From NCBI GenBank assembly GCA_046292445.1, contig JBKBQT010000024.1, positions 1 through 51,056 on the forward strand: 51,056 nucleotides of DNA. The letters run 5' to 3'. The notes under the pieces were generated by a model. It searched no databases, was not told where the DNA came from, and worked only from the letters and a program-made list of their open reading frames with translations. The stretch comes from CALIZF01 sp046292445. Lineage in GTDB: Bacteria; Pseudomonadota; Alphaproteobacteria; Rhodobacterales; Rhodobacteraceae. How positions within the stretch are numbered: position 1 is the stretch's first letter; every line of letters starts with the position of its first letter. The position numbers and the translations under genes were made by a program. Below, in pieces: positions 31,542 to 39,172 of this stretch.

Positions 31542-33964
31542 GCCCGGAGCCGCGCATTGGCCGGATCCCAGGCCGGCGCATCGGGCAGGACCACGGCGGG
31601 GCAATGCGCGCCGAACACCTCGACCGTGACCGCAGTGTCCGGCACCGCAAGATCGGCCCGCAGCATCCCGAGCGCCAGGCACGCCCCGACCCGGAACCCC
31701 CAGGCGGCCGAGGTCACCTCGCCCGCCACCTGCCCGTCATGCCAGAGCGTCGCCATATAGGGCGGATCGCAGTCCGGCGCCTCGACCTTCAGCATGACGA
31801 ACCGCTTGGTCACCCCCCGCTGGCGTTCGGCCTCGAGCGCGCCGCGCCCGCGGAAATCCTTGCCCCAGTCGATGAACCGCTCAAGGCCCCCCTGCAACAG
31901 CGTGTAGTCGGTGGACAGATCCCCCTTCCAGGCGCGGTATCCCTTCTCGATCCGCAGGCTGTTGAGCGCCAGCATCCCGAAGGGCACCGCGCCGCCCGCC
32001 ACCAGCGCATCCCAGATCGCCGGGATATCCGCGGGGGCGGCATGCACCTCCCAGCCGAGCTCGCCGGCGAAACTGACGCGGACGAGATGGCAGGGCCGCC
32101 CGGCCACCCGCGCCGCCTGATGCGTGAGCCAGGACAGCGCAAGGTCCGCCTCCGCCAGCGGGCCGAGCAGCGCCCGCGCCGCCGGGCCGGTGACGATCAG
32201 CGTGGACAGATCGTCCGTCCGGTCCGCCAGGGTCAGCCCCGGTGCGAGGTCCCGCGCGAGCCATTCGCGGTCATGGCCCTGCGCGACGGCGGCGGTGATG
32301 AGCGTGAAGGCATCCGCACCGCGGCGCATCACCGACATCTCGGTGACGATGCGGCCCCTGTCGTCGGGGAAATAGGCGAGCCCGATCCGCCCCTCGCGCG
32401 GCAGCCGCCCGGCAATGCGCGCATCGAGCCAGACCGCCGCCCCCGGCCCCTCGAGGTCGAACCGCGAGAACCCCGGCAGGTCGAGCACCCCGACATGATC
32501 GCGCACCGCTGCGCATTCCGCCGCAACCGCGCCGAACCAGGGCCCCGCGCGGCGGAACGTCCGCTGTGCCGCCTCCGACGTGTCGTCGCCGGGCCGGGCG
32601 AACCACAGCGCCCGCTCCCACCCGTTATAGGGGGCGAACTGCGCGCCCCGCGCCCCAAGCCGGCCGTGCAGCGGCGAAAGCCTGCGCTCGCGCCCCGCCG
32701 GCCAGGCATGGGTCGGGAAATGGATGGCGTATTCGTGGCCATAGACCTCCTGCCCCTTGGCGATGCAATAGGCCTCATCCTCCCAGCCGGTGAAACGGCG
32801 CGGATCGCAGGACCACATGTCCCATTCCGTGGCCCCTTCGGTCACCCATTCGGCCAGCACCTTGCCCGCTCCGCCGGCCTGACAGATGCCGAAGGTGAAC
32901 ACGCAGGCCTCATAGGCATTGGGCACCCCCGGCATCGGCCCGATCAGCGGATTGCCGTCGGGCGTATAGGGGATCGGCCCGTTGATGACCTTCTGCAGCC
33001 GCGCCTCGGCCAGGATCGGCACCCGTCGCGCCGCATCCTCGATCCACCATTCGAGCCGGTCGAGATCGTCGGGAAAGAGCTGGAAGCTGAAATCCTCGGG
33101 CATCGGATCGGCCCCGCCCGTCCAGTGCGCGCGGCCGGGGTTCTCGTAGGGCCCGAGATTGAACCCCATCTTCTCCTGTCGCAGATAGTAGCTCGAATCG
33201 ACATCGCGCAGCAGCGGCAGCTTGCGCCCCTCCGCCTTCGTCCAGGCCTCGAGCACGGGGATCGTGTCGAACAGCAGATACTGGTGGCTCATCACCATCA
33301 TCGGCAGGCGCCGCCCGAACATCGCGGCGACGCGCCCGGCGTAATAGCCGGCCGCGTTCACCACGATCTCGCAGGCGACCGCGCCCTTCGGCGTCTCGAG
33401 CACCCACTGCCCGCCCGCGCGGCTCACCCCCGTCACCGGGCAGAACCGCTCGATCCGCGCCCCCATCGCCCGCGCGCCCTTGGCCAGCGCCTGCGTGAGC
33501 TGCGCCGGGTCGATGTCGCCGTCGTAGGGATCGTAGAGCGCGCCGGCCAGATCATGCGTCTCCACGAAGGGATAGCGGCCGCGGATCTCGTCCGGGCCGA
33601 GGATGTCGAGGTCCATCCCCTGATACCGGCCCATGCCGACCACGCGCCGGAACTCGCGCAGGCGCTCGTCGGTATGGCCCAGCCGCACCGAACCCGTGAC
33701 ATGGTAGTTCATCGGATAATCGACCGCCGCCGCCAGCCCGCGATAAAGCTGTGCCGAATAGCGCTGCATGTTCATGATCGACCACGCGGACGAGAAGGTC
33801 GGCACATTGCCCGCCGCATGCCAGGTGGACCCGGCGGTGAGCTCGTTGCGCTCGAGCAGAAGCGCATCCGTCCAGCCTGCCAGCGCAAGGTGATAGAGGC
33901 ACGAGGCCCCGACCGCCCCGCCGCCGATCACCACCACCCGCGCCTGCGTCGGAATCGCGCCCAT
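31538..33964 (-). CDS. FAD-dependent DMGDH/sarcosine-dehydrogenase family protein with GcvT domain (2)
   Basis: 808 residues, first gene of the operon. Same plan as the downstream paralog: VVIGGGAVGASCLYHLALAGW (GxGxxG 14-19), LTAGSTWHAAGNVPTFSSAW with His49 at the covalent-FAD position, an FAD domain to about 430, then a GcvT-like folate domain (ERALWFARPGD, DHVGVLDLPGFSRFDLEGPG, IGLAYFPDDRGRIVTEMSV, SFAGELGWEVHA, LNSLRIEKGYRAWKGDLSTD). WSIMNMQRYSAQLYRGL and PMNYHVTGSVRLGH are typical of dimethylglycine/sarcosine dehydrogenases. ATG 33982 is an alternative start. Copy 5 of the dispersed repeat lies just upstream. Divergent from lysR. Confidence 0.9.
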   Translation of the reverse strand: MGAIPTQARVVVIGGGAVGASCLYHLALAGWTDALLLERNELTAGSTWHAAGNVPTFSSAWSIMNMQRYSAQLYRGLAAAVDYPMNYHVTGSVRLGHTDERLREFRRVVGMGRYQGMDLDILGPDEIRGRYPFVETHDLAGALYDPYDGDIDPAQLTQALAKGARAMGARIERFCPVTGVSRAGGQWVLETPKGAVACEIVVNAAGYYAGRVAAMFGRRLPMMVMSHQYLLFDTIPVLEAWTKAEGRKLPLLRDVDSSYYLRQEKMGFNLGPYENPGRAHWTGGADPMPEDFSFQLFPDDLDRLEWWIEDAARRVPILAEARLQKVINGPIPYTPDGNPLIGPMPGVPNAYEACVFTFGICQAGGAGKVLAEWVTEGATEWDMWSCDPRRFTGWEDEAYCIAKGQEVYGHEYAIHFPTHAWPAGRERRLSPLHGRLGARGAQFAPYNGWERALWFARPGDDTSEAAQRTFRRAGPWFGAVAAECAAVRDHVGVLDLPGFSRFDLEGPGAAVWLDARIAGRLPREGRIGLAYFPDDRGRIVTEMSVMRRGADAFTLITAAVAQGHDREWLARDLAPGLTLADRTDDLSTLIVTGPAARALLGPLAEADLALSWLTHQAARVAGRPCHLVRVSFAGELGWEVHAAPADIPAIWDALVAGGAVPFGMLALNSLRIEKGYRAWKGDLSTDYTLLQGGLERFIDWGKDFRGRGALEAERQRGVTKRFVMLKVEAPDCDPPYMATLWHDGQVAGEVTSAAWGFRVGACLALGMLRADLAVPDTAVTVEVFGAHCPAVVLPDAPAWDPANARLRA

Positions 33965-33973
33965 AACCCCTCG

Positions 33974-34006
33974 CCGCTTCATCGTTCCCCAAATACTCCC
34001 GCCGGA
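33974..34006 (-). repeat. Dispersed short repeat, copy 5
   Basis: On the minus strand TCCGGCGGGAGTATTTGGGG followed by AACGATGAAGCGG, almost the same as copy 4 (27111-27142), and again ending about 9 bp before a start codon. Its ATG (33982) is an in-frame alternative start of the first flavoprotein gene. Confidence 0.65.
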
Positions 34007-34084
34007 GGCAGGCCGGCCGCCGCGCGACGCCTGCAGCATCGCGCCGCCGCTGCCGCCTTTCAATTCGCTCGAACTGCGGTTATC

Positions 34085-34101
34085 GATCGGAAAAACCGAT
34101 C
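34085..34101. promoter_or_regulatory. LysR-type operator candidate (T-N11-A)
   Basis: GATCGG-aaaaa-CCGATC, a perfect 6-bp inverted repeat with a T-N11-A core (TCGGAAAAACCGA). It touches the lysR start codon and sits in the 137-bp divergent region facing the methyl-catabolism operon. This is the typical place for an autoregulatory LysR recognition site. Confidence 0.6.
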
Positions 34102-34986
34102 ATGGCGGCGATGGACGACCAGCAGCTTTCGACCTTCCTCGACCTTGTGGAGACGGGCAGCTTCCACCGCACCGCCGAACGGCTCGGCGTCACCCAGTCG
34201 ACCGTCTCGGGCCGCATCCGCGCGCTCGAGGCGGCGGCAGGGGCGGTGCTGCTGACGCGCGGGCGCGGCGGGGCGCGGCTGACGACCGAGGGGCTGCGCT
34301 TCGCGCCCCATGCCCGCGCGCTCTTGCGCGGCTGGGCCGAGGCGCGGCGGGCGGCGGCAGGCTCGGGCGCGGTCGCGCTGACGGTGCGGGTGGGCATCCA
34401 GCACGATCTGGCAGGGGCGCGGCTCGGCGAATGGCTGGCGGCGTTCCGCAAGGCGCTGCCCGATGCGGGCTTTTACATCGAGCTCGACTACAGCACCCAG
34501 ATGTGCGCCGACGTGGCCGCCGGCCGGCTCGACTTCGCCGTGCTCTATACCCCCCTCGCCGATCCCGACCTGCATGTCGAGACGCTCGGGGCGATGCGCT
34601 ATCGCATGGTCTCGAGCCATGCCGCGCGGCTCGCCGATGTCGCGGCCGACCGCTACATCCTCGGGAACTATGCCCCGGCCTTCATGGCGGCGCACCGGCT
34701 TGCGCTGCCCGGGCTCAGCGAGGTGGCGCTGGCCTCGGGGCAGAATGCGGCCGTTGCGGGCCTGCTCGCCGCGCTCGGCGGGACGGCTTACCTCACCGAC
34801 GAGATGGCGGCGGCGCTGATGACGGCCGGGACGGTGCGGGCGGTGGCCGATGCCCCGGTGCTCACCCAGCCGGTGCATGCGGCCATGCCGCTGCGGCTGC
34901 GCACGGCGCGGCTGCAGGCGCGCCTGCTTGCCATCGTGCGGGCGCAGTTCGGCACCGATCCGCGAACCCGCGGCAGCTTGCGGTGA
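34102..34986 (+). CDS. LysR-family transcriptional regulator
   Basis: 294 residues. N-terminal winged helix (about 4-62) with LSTFLDLVETGSFHRTAERL, GVTQSTVSGRIRALE and RLTTEG; periplasmic-binding-like effector domain from about 90. It is divergent from the six-gene operon and is the obvious candidate for its control. No Shine-Dalgarno precedes either ATG (34102 or 34111, MDDQQL), so it may be translated from a leaderless or nearly leaderless mRNA; a palindrome overlapping the start would suit autorepression. The effector is probably the operon's substrate or an intermediate. It ends 9 bp from the convergent tusA-like gene. Confidence 0.92.
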   Translation: MAAMDDQQLSTFLDLVETGSFHRTAERLGVTQSTVSGRIRALEAAAGAVLLTRGRGGARLTTEGLRFAPHARALLRGWAEARRAAAGSGAVALTVRVGIQHDLAGARLGEWLAAFRKALPDAGFYIELDYSTQMCADVAAGRLDFAVLYTPLADPDLHVETLGAMRYRMVSSHAARLADVAADRYILGNYAPAFMAAHRLALPGLSEVALASGQNAAVAGLLAALGGTAYLTDEMAAALMTAGTVRAVADAPVLTQPVHAAMPLRLRTARLQARLLAIVRAQFGTDPRTRGSLR

Positions 34987-34995
34987 CGCGCCCCC

Positions 34996-35223
34996 TCAGC
35001 CGCGACGCAGGTAGAAGGCGGTCGCCCCATCCGCCGGCGCGGACCCGAGGAAGGCATGCCCGGCCTCGGCGGCGAAATGCGGCAGGTCGATGGCGGCCAT
35101 CGGATCGGTCGCGAGCACGCGCAGCACCTGCCCCGGCGCCATGGCCAGCAGCGCCTTGCGCGCCCGCAGCACGGGGAGCGGGCAGAGCAGGTGCACTGCA
35201 TCGATACTCGCGTCGTGCTCCAC
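34996..35223 (-). CDS. TusA/SirA-like sulfur-carrier protein
   Basis: 75 residues. One conserved cysteine, Cys14, in LLCPLPVLRARKAL, the CPxP motif of TusA proteins that carry persulfide sulfur, then VLATDPMAAIDLPHFAAEAGH. GTG start at 35223 behind a very good GGAGGAAGG. It is the last gene of the yajC-sec-ccm operon, 19 bp after ccmG. TusA itself serves tRNA 2-thiouridine synthesis, while relatives serve other sulfur-transfer pathways; the partner here is not visible. The link to a thiol-redox and cytochrome c block may only be positional. Confidence 0.85.
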   Translation of the reverse strand: MEHDASIDAVHLLCPLPVLRARKALLAMAPGQVLRVLATDPMAAIDLPHFAAEAGHAFLGSAPADGATAFYLRRG

Positions 35224-35242
35224 GCGCCCTTCCTCCGCCGTG

Positions 35243-35773
35243 TCAGCCGCCCGCGCGCAGCAGCGCAGGGCGGATCGTGCTCTCGACGATGGCGCGGGTG
35301 ATCGGCCCGGCATAGCGCAGCACGACGCGGCCTTCGCCGTCGATCACGAAGGTTTCGGGCACCCCGTAGCTCCCCCAGCTGATCGCGACCCGCCCGGTCG
35401 TGTCGGCGCCGATGGTCGCATAGGGGTTGCCCAGTTCGGCCAGAAACCCGAGCGCCTTGGCCGGGTCGTCCTTGTAGTTGATCCCGTGCACCGGCACGCC
35501 CGAGGCCGCAAGCTCGGCCAGCACCGGATGCTCGGCCCGGCAGGGCGCGCACCACGAGGCCCAGATGTTCACGATCGCTGGCGCGCCCGTGCGCAGCGCC
35601 GCATCGGTGAACAGCGGCGTCTCGCCCAGCGGGGCGAGCGCCACCGGCGGCGCCATCCGCCCGACCAGCGTCGAGGGCAGCCCGTCGGGGTCGTCCCGCA
35701 GCATCCCGGCGAAGAACAGGCCCGCCAGCAGGCCGAACAAGGCCGGCGGGATGAAGATGAACCAGCGCCGCAT
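35243..35773 (-). CDS. ccmG: Cytochrome c biogenesis thioredoxin CcmG (DsbE)
   Basis: 176 residues. An N-terminal membrane anchor (about 4-25) and a periplasmic thioredoxin fold with WASWCAPCRAEHP (Cys75 and Cys78) and GVPETFVID, whose cis-Pro loop is typical of CcmG. It reduces apocytochrome c heme-binding thiols together with CcmH. It starts at ATG 35773, which overlaps the ccmD stop (TGATG); GTG 35776 directly before is possible. The extra residues between strands (VHGINYKDDPAKAL) are family-typical. Confidence 0.95.
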   Translation of the reverse strand: MRRWFIFIPPALFGLLAGLFFAGMLRDDPDGLPSTLVGRMAPPVALAPLGETPLFTDAALRTGAPAIVNIWASWCAPCRAEHPVLAELAASGVPVHGINYKDDPAKALGFLAELGNPYATIGADTTGRVAISWGSYGVPETFVIDGEGRVVLRYAGPITRAIVESTIRPALLRAGG

Positions 35774-35940
35774 CACGCCCCGCCCCCCGGCCGCCCCTGC
35801 CGCTCCTCGACCTGCCGCAGCGCCCGGCGCACGCGGGCCGCCCGCCAGAGCGTCAGCCCGACCAGCACCGCGATCAGCGCCAGCGAGGCGCCATAGGCGG
35901 ACAGCACCCAGACGGCATGGCGGCCGAGATCGGGGATCAT
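35773..35940 (-). CDS. ccmD: Heme exporter protein CcmD
   Basis: 55 residues: MIPDLGRHAVWVLSAYGASL, one membrane segment (about 10-35), then a basic helical tail RAARVRRALRQVEERQ. Small CcmD holds CcmE-heme next to CcmABC so that it can be released. It starts in an ATGA overlap with ccmC and ends in the ccmG start. Confidence 0.92.
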   Translation of the reverse strand: MIPDLGRHAVWVLSAYGASLALIAVLVGLTLWRAARVRRALRQVEERQGRPGGGA

Positions 35941-36665
35941 GCCGCCCGTTCCCGCGCCAAGAGGGCGGCGAGACGACGCGCCCGGATCTCGGTCCGCGTG
36001 CGGATCAGCACGAGTGCGAGGAACATCAGCCCGAAGCCCATCATCGCCACATAGAGCGGCATGCGGAACGCCGCATCCATCCGCTCGCCCGATTGCACCG
36101 ACAGCGACGCCCCCTGATGCAGGCCCTGGTTCCAGAACAGGAGGGCATAGCGGCTGATGACGGCAAAGACCGTGCCGACAAGGCACAGGATCGCGGTGAG
36201 GTCGGCCGCCGTATCGGGGCTCTCCACCGCCTCCCACAGCGCGATGTAGCCAAGGTAGAACAGCGCGAGGATCAGGAACGCGGTCAGCCGCGGATCCCAT
36301 TCCCACCACGTGCCCCACATCGGTTGCCCCCAGAGCGCGCCGGTCACGAGACCGATCACGGTGAAGGTCAGGCCCACCGGCGCCGCTGCCCGAGCCGCCA
36401 GCGCCGAGACATGGTGCCGCCGGATCAGCCAGATCAGCGAGGCGACCAGCATCATCGCCCAGGCGTTGATCGCCATCATCGCGGCAGGCACATGGATGAA
36501 CACGATCTTGACCGTCGCGCCCTGCCTGAAATCGTCGGGGGTCAGGAAGAACCCCCAGCCGAGGCCGACCAGCATGGTGACGGCCGCGAGCGCGACGACC
36601 CAGGGCAGGATCGCGCCCGAGGTTTCCATGAACTTCTTGGGGTTGGCATATTCCCAGATCGACAT
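35937..36665 (-). CDS. ccmC: Heme exporter/heme-handling protein CcmC
   Basis: 242 residues, six membrane segments and the tryptophan-rich periplasmic motif WGQPMWGTWWEWDPRLT that binds heme for loading onto CcmE. Flanking heme-ligand histidines are in IHVPAAMM and NQGLHQGASL. It lies between ccmB (55 bp upstream) and ccmD (4-bp overlap). ccmE, ccmF and ccmH are not in the window and must be elsewhere, as in Rhodobacter. Confidence 0.97.
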   Translation of the reverse strand: MSIWEYANPKKFMETSGAILPWVVALAAVTMLVGLGWGFFLTPDDFRQGATVKIVFIHVPAAMMAINAWAMMLVASLIWLIRRHHVSALAARAAAPVGLTFTVIGLVTGALWGQPMWGTWWEWDPRLTAFLILALFYLGYIALWEAVESPDTAADLTAILCLVGTVFAVISRYALLFWNQGLHQGASLSVQSGERMDAAFRMPLYVAMMGFGLMFLALVLIRTRTEIRARRLAALLARERAA

Positions 36666-36720
36666 GCGTGTTACCTAAGCTGTCGCACGCGCCGGCTCAA
36701 CGCACTATCGTGCGAAGGGC

Positions 36721-37377
36721 TCAGCGCAGGTTGATGCGGATTGCCGCAGCCGCCGCGAAGGGCAGAAGCGCCGCCGACGCCGCCGTGATCCCCGCTGTCA
36801 GCAGCAGCGGCGTCGCGGCATCGAGGCCCGCCGCCCCCCGCGTGACCGCCAGCGCGCCGAAGATCAGGGTGGGCACATAGAGCGGCAGCACCAGCAGCGA
36901 CAGCAGCAGCCCGCCGCGGCGCAGGCCCACGGTCAGCGCTGCCCCGAAGGCGCCGATCATCGACAGCGCCGGCGTGCCGAGCGCGAGCGAGGCCACGAGC
37001 CAGGGAAAGGCCGCGCCCGGCAGGTTCAGCACGATGCCGAGCGCCGGGGCGACAAGCGTGAGCGGCAGGCCGGTCACGATCCAGTGCGCCAGCGCCTTGG
37101 CCGCCACCGCCCCCTCGAGCGGGACCGGCGCGGTGGCGATCAGATCGAGGCTCCCGTCCTCCATGTCGAGCGCGAAGAGCCGGTCGAGCGACAGAAGGCA
37201 GGCCAGCAGCGCCGCGACCCACAGCACGCCCGGCGCGATCCGCGCCAGAACCGCCGTCTCCGGCCCGACGCCCAGCGGCACGAGCACGACCACGATCAGG
37301 AAGAAGGCGAGCGCAAGGCCGAAGCCCCCCCCGGCACGAAAGGCCAGCGCAAGGTCGCGGGCGAGAACGGCCCTCAT
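36721..37377 (-). CDS. ccmB: Heme exporter permease CcmB
   Basis: 218 residues with six hydrophobic segments; MRAVLARDLALAFRAGGG at the start, then PETAVLARIAPGVLWVAALLA, DLIATAPVPLEGAVAAKALAHW and PALSMIGAFGAALTVGLRRGG, which are CcmB landmarks. It forms the CcmAB ABC transporter needed to release holo-CcmE. It starts 43 bp after ccmA; the 3' gap to ccmC (55 bp) holds a weak hairpin CGCAC/GTGCG. Confidence 0.95.
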   Translation of the reverse strand: MRAVLARDLALAFRAGGGFGLALAFFLIVVVLVPLGVGPETAVLARIAPGVLWVAALLACLLSLDRLFALDMEDGSLDLIATAPVPLEGAVAAKALAHWIVTGLPLTLVAPALGIVLNLPGAAFPWLVASLALGTPALSMIGAFGAALTVGLRRGGLLLSLLVLPLYVPTLIFGALAVTRGAAGLDAATPLLLTAGITAASAALLPFAAAAAIRINLR

Positions 37378-37420
37378 CGCGCAGGCCCGGGAATGCGGAC
37401 GGACAGCCGGGGGATCGCCA

Positions 37421-38056
37421 TCACGCGAAGGCCCCGGCATCCTCGCCGCCGAACGCCGGCGCCATGCTGCGCACCCGGTATGCCGCAAGATCGAGCACCG
37501 CCGCCTCGGGCAGGCCGAGGTCCACATGCGTGGCGATCACCGCCGCCCCGCCGCGCGCGAGATGGCCCCGCACGACAGCCGCAAAGGTTTCGACAGCGGC
37601 CGTATCGAGCGACACGGTGGGTTCGTCCAGCGCCCAGACCGGCCGCCCCGTCACCAGCAGCCGCGCCAGCCCCAGCCGCCGCTTCTGCCCGGCCGACAGG
37701 TGCTGTGCCGGCCGGTCCGCCAGCGCGCCGAGGCCGAAGGCCTCGAGCGCGCCCGTCACCGCCCCCGGCCCGGCGCCGAACACCGCGGCCCAGAACCCGA
37801 TGTTTTCCCCCGCCGTCAGCGTCGGCTTGAGCCCGTCGGCATGGGCGGCATAGGCGAGGCTCTCGGGCGGCAGCGCGACCGTGCCCCCTGCGGGCGGTTG
37901 CAGCCCCGCCAGCGTGCGCAGCAGCGTCGTCTTGCCCGATCCGTTCGGCCCGCGCAGGACGAGCGCCTGCCCCGCCGCCAGACTGAACGAAACCCCAGCC
38001 AAGAGGCGCACCCCGCCGCGCGCCACCGCCAGCCCCGATGCAGCCAGCAGCGTCAC
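37421..38056 (-). CDS. ccmA: Heme exporter ATPase CcmA
   Basis: 211 residues. Walker A LRGPNGSGKTTLLR (about 34-47), LSAGQKRRLGLARLL signature (S-A-G-Q instead of S-G-G-Q, common in CcmA), Walker B VWALDEPTVSLD and the switch histidine in VIATHVDLGL. It powers the CcmABCD complex. The start is GTG 38056, overlapping the previous stop as GTGA. Confidence 0.96.
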   Translation of the reverse strand: MTLLAASGLAVARGGVRLLAGVSFSLAAGQALVLRGPNGSGKTTLLRTLAGLQPPAGGTVALPPESLAYAAHADGLKPTLTAGENIGFWAAVFGAGPGAVTGALEAFGLGALADRPAQHLSAGQKRRLGLARLLVTGRPVWALDEPTVSLDTAAVETFAAVVRGHLARGGAAVIATHVDLGLPEAAVLDLAAYRVRSMAPAFGGEDAGAFA

Positions 38057-38403
38057 ACCGGGATCAGGGCCGCGGCCACGCGGCGCCCCTCGGCAAGGCA
38101 GACGTTGTAGGTGCGTGCGGCGGCGGGGGAATTCATGATCTCGACGCCGATCCCGGCGGCTTCGAGTGCGGCGCGAAAGCCCGGCGGGATCGGCGCGATC
38201 TCCGGCCCGGTGCCGACGAAGAGCACGTCGATCGCCCCCGCCGCGGCAAGGAACGGCGCCGCATCGCCGCTTTCCCAGGCCGCCGGCCCCGCCGGCAGCA
38301 CCAGCGCCGCGCCCCGGATCACCGCCCCGCCGATGCGGAAGAAACCCGGCCCGTAGCCGTCGATCGGCACGCCGGTGGGAAACGAAACCTCGGTCAGTCG
38401 CAT
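38053..38403 (-). CDS. Mth938-like domain protein (DUF498)
   Basis: 116 residues. MRLTEVSFPTGVPIDGYGPG, FFRIGGAVIRGAALVLPAG, DVLFVGTGPEIAPIP and MNSPAAARTYNVCLAEGRRVAAALIPV are the marks of the Mth938/AAMDC fold. Its biochemical role is unknown. In Rhodobacterales I remember a gene of this type between secF and ccmA, which agrees with its place here. It starts at ATG 38403, 4 bp after the TSUP gene stop, and its stop overlaps ccmA. Confidence 0.85.
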   Translation of the reverse strand: MRLTEVSFPTGVPIDGYGPGFFRIGGAVIRGAALVLPAGPAAWESGDAAPFLAAAGAIDVLFVGTGPEIAPIPPGFRAALEAAGIGVEIMNSPAAARTYNVCLAEGRRVAAALIPV

Positions 38404-38407
38404 CGCC

Positions 38408-39172
38408 CTACCCCGTGCCCTGTCCCGCCCATACCGGCAGCCCCGCAACCGCCGCCGCGGCGATCAGCGTCAGCGCCACCGCGCGATACGCCCGCACGCG
38501 GCCCGGCTGGAATAGGCGCGATCCGGCCGCATTGGCAAGGCTGAACGGGATCAGGAGCATGAGGCCCGTCGCCACCGCCGCCGCCCCGTATTGCCCCGTC
38601 GCCCCCAGAAGGACGACCAGCGCCAGATCGACCGCCACGAGGAACATCGTCAGGTTCGCCCGCACCTGGGCCGGGGGCATGGCGCTCGCGATGTAGTAAA
38701 GGATCACCGGCGGCCCGGGCAGGCCGGTCGCGCCGCCCACGACGCCGGACAGGAACCCCGCCCCCGCCGTCGCCGCGCGCCCCCGACCGCCGCGCCAGGC
38801 CCATCCCGACACCAGCGCCGCCACTGTTGCGAGCGCAAGAACGCTCACCGCCCAGCGGAACGCCTCGGGCGCGACCCAGACGAGCGCGGCCAGCCCGAGC
38901 GGCAGGCCGAAGACCATGCCGGCCGCCAGCCGCCCGATCTCGCGCGGATCGCCCGTGCGGATCGCCGCAGGGATGTTGGGCAGCGGGCCGAGCACATCCA
39001 TCACCACCAGCGCGACCACCGCCTCGGCCGGGGCGAGCACCGCGCCGGCAAAGGGCATGAACACCAGCCCCGAGCCGAAGCCCGCAAACCCCCGCACCGC
39101 CCCGGCCAGCAGCGCCGCAAGGACCAGCCAGCCGAGGCCCGGCTGGTCCAGCGCCGCCGCCAGAGCCGTCAC
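38408..39172 (-). CDS. TSUP-family permease (TauE/SafE-like)
   Basis: 254 residues, about eight membrane segments. The front AGAVRGFAGFGSGLVFMPF and the internal repeat FLSGVVGGATGLPGPPVILYYIA are the two half-motifs of the sulfite/sulfonate exporter TauE/SafE family. GTG start overlaps the secF stop (GTGA). Its place inside a sec-ccm operon is not part of the usual order as I know it, so it may be an insertion. Substrate unknown; an organosulfur anion would suit a DMSP-using organism, but that is guesswork. Confidence 0.85.
   Translation of the reverse strand: MTALAAALDQPGLGWLVLAALLAGAVRGFAGFGSGLVFMPFAGAVLAPAEAVVALVVMDVLGPLPNIPAAIRTGDPREIGRLAAGMVFGLPLGLAALVWVAPEAFRWAVSVLALATVAALVSGWAWRGGRGRAATAGAGFLSGVVGGATGLPGPPVILYYIASAMPPAQVRANLTMFLVAVDLALVVLLGATGQYGAAAVATGLMLLIPFSLANAAGSRLFQPGRVRAYRAVALTLIAAAAVAGLPVWAGQGTG

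Noticed and set aside
27167..33964. DMSP demethylase DmdA
   Set aside because: DmdA is a stand-alone GcvT-type protein; here the GcvT-like part is fused to an FAD amine-oxidase domain with covalent-FAD histidine.
31604..34255. An 883-codon plus-strand open frame
   Set aside because: Shadow of the first flavoprotein gene and the lysR start region.
36701..36716. Intra-operon terminator between ccmB and ccmC
   Set aside because: CGCAC-tatc-GTGCG is only 5 bp with no T-run; termination inside ccmBC would be unexpected.
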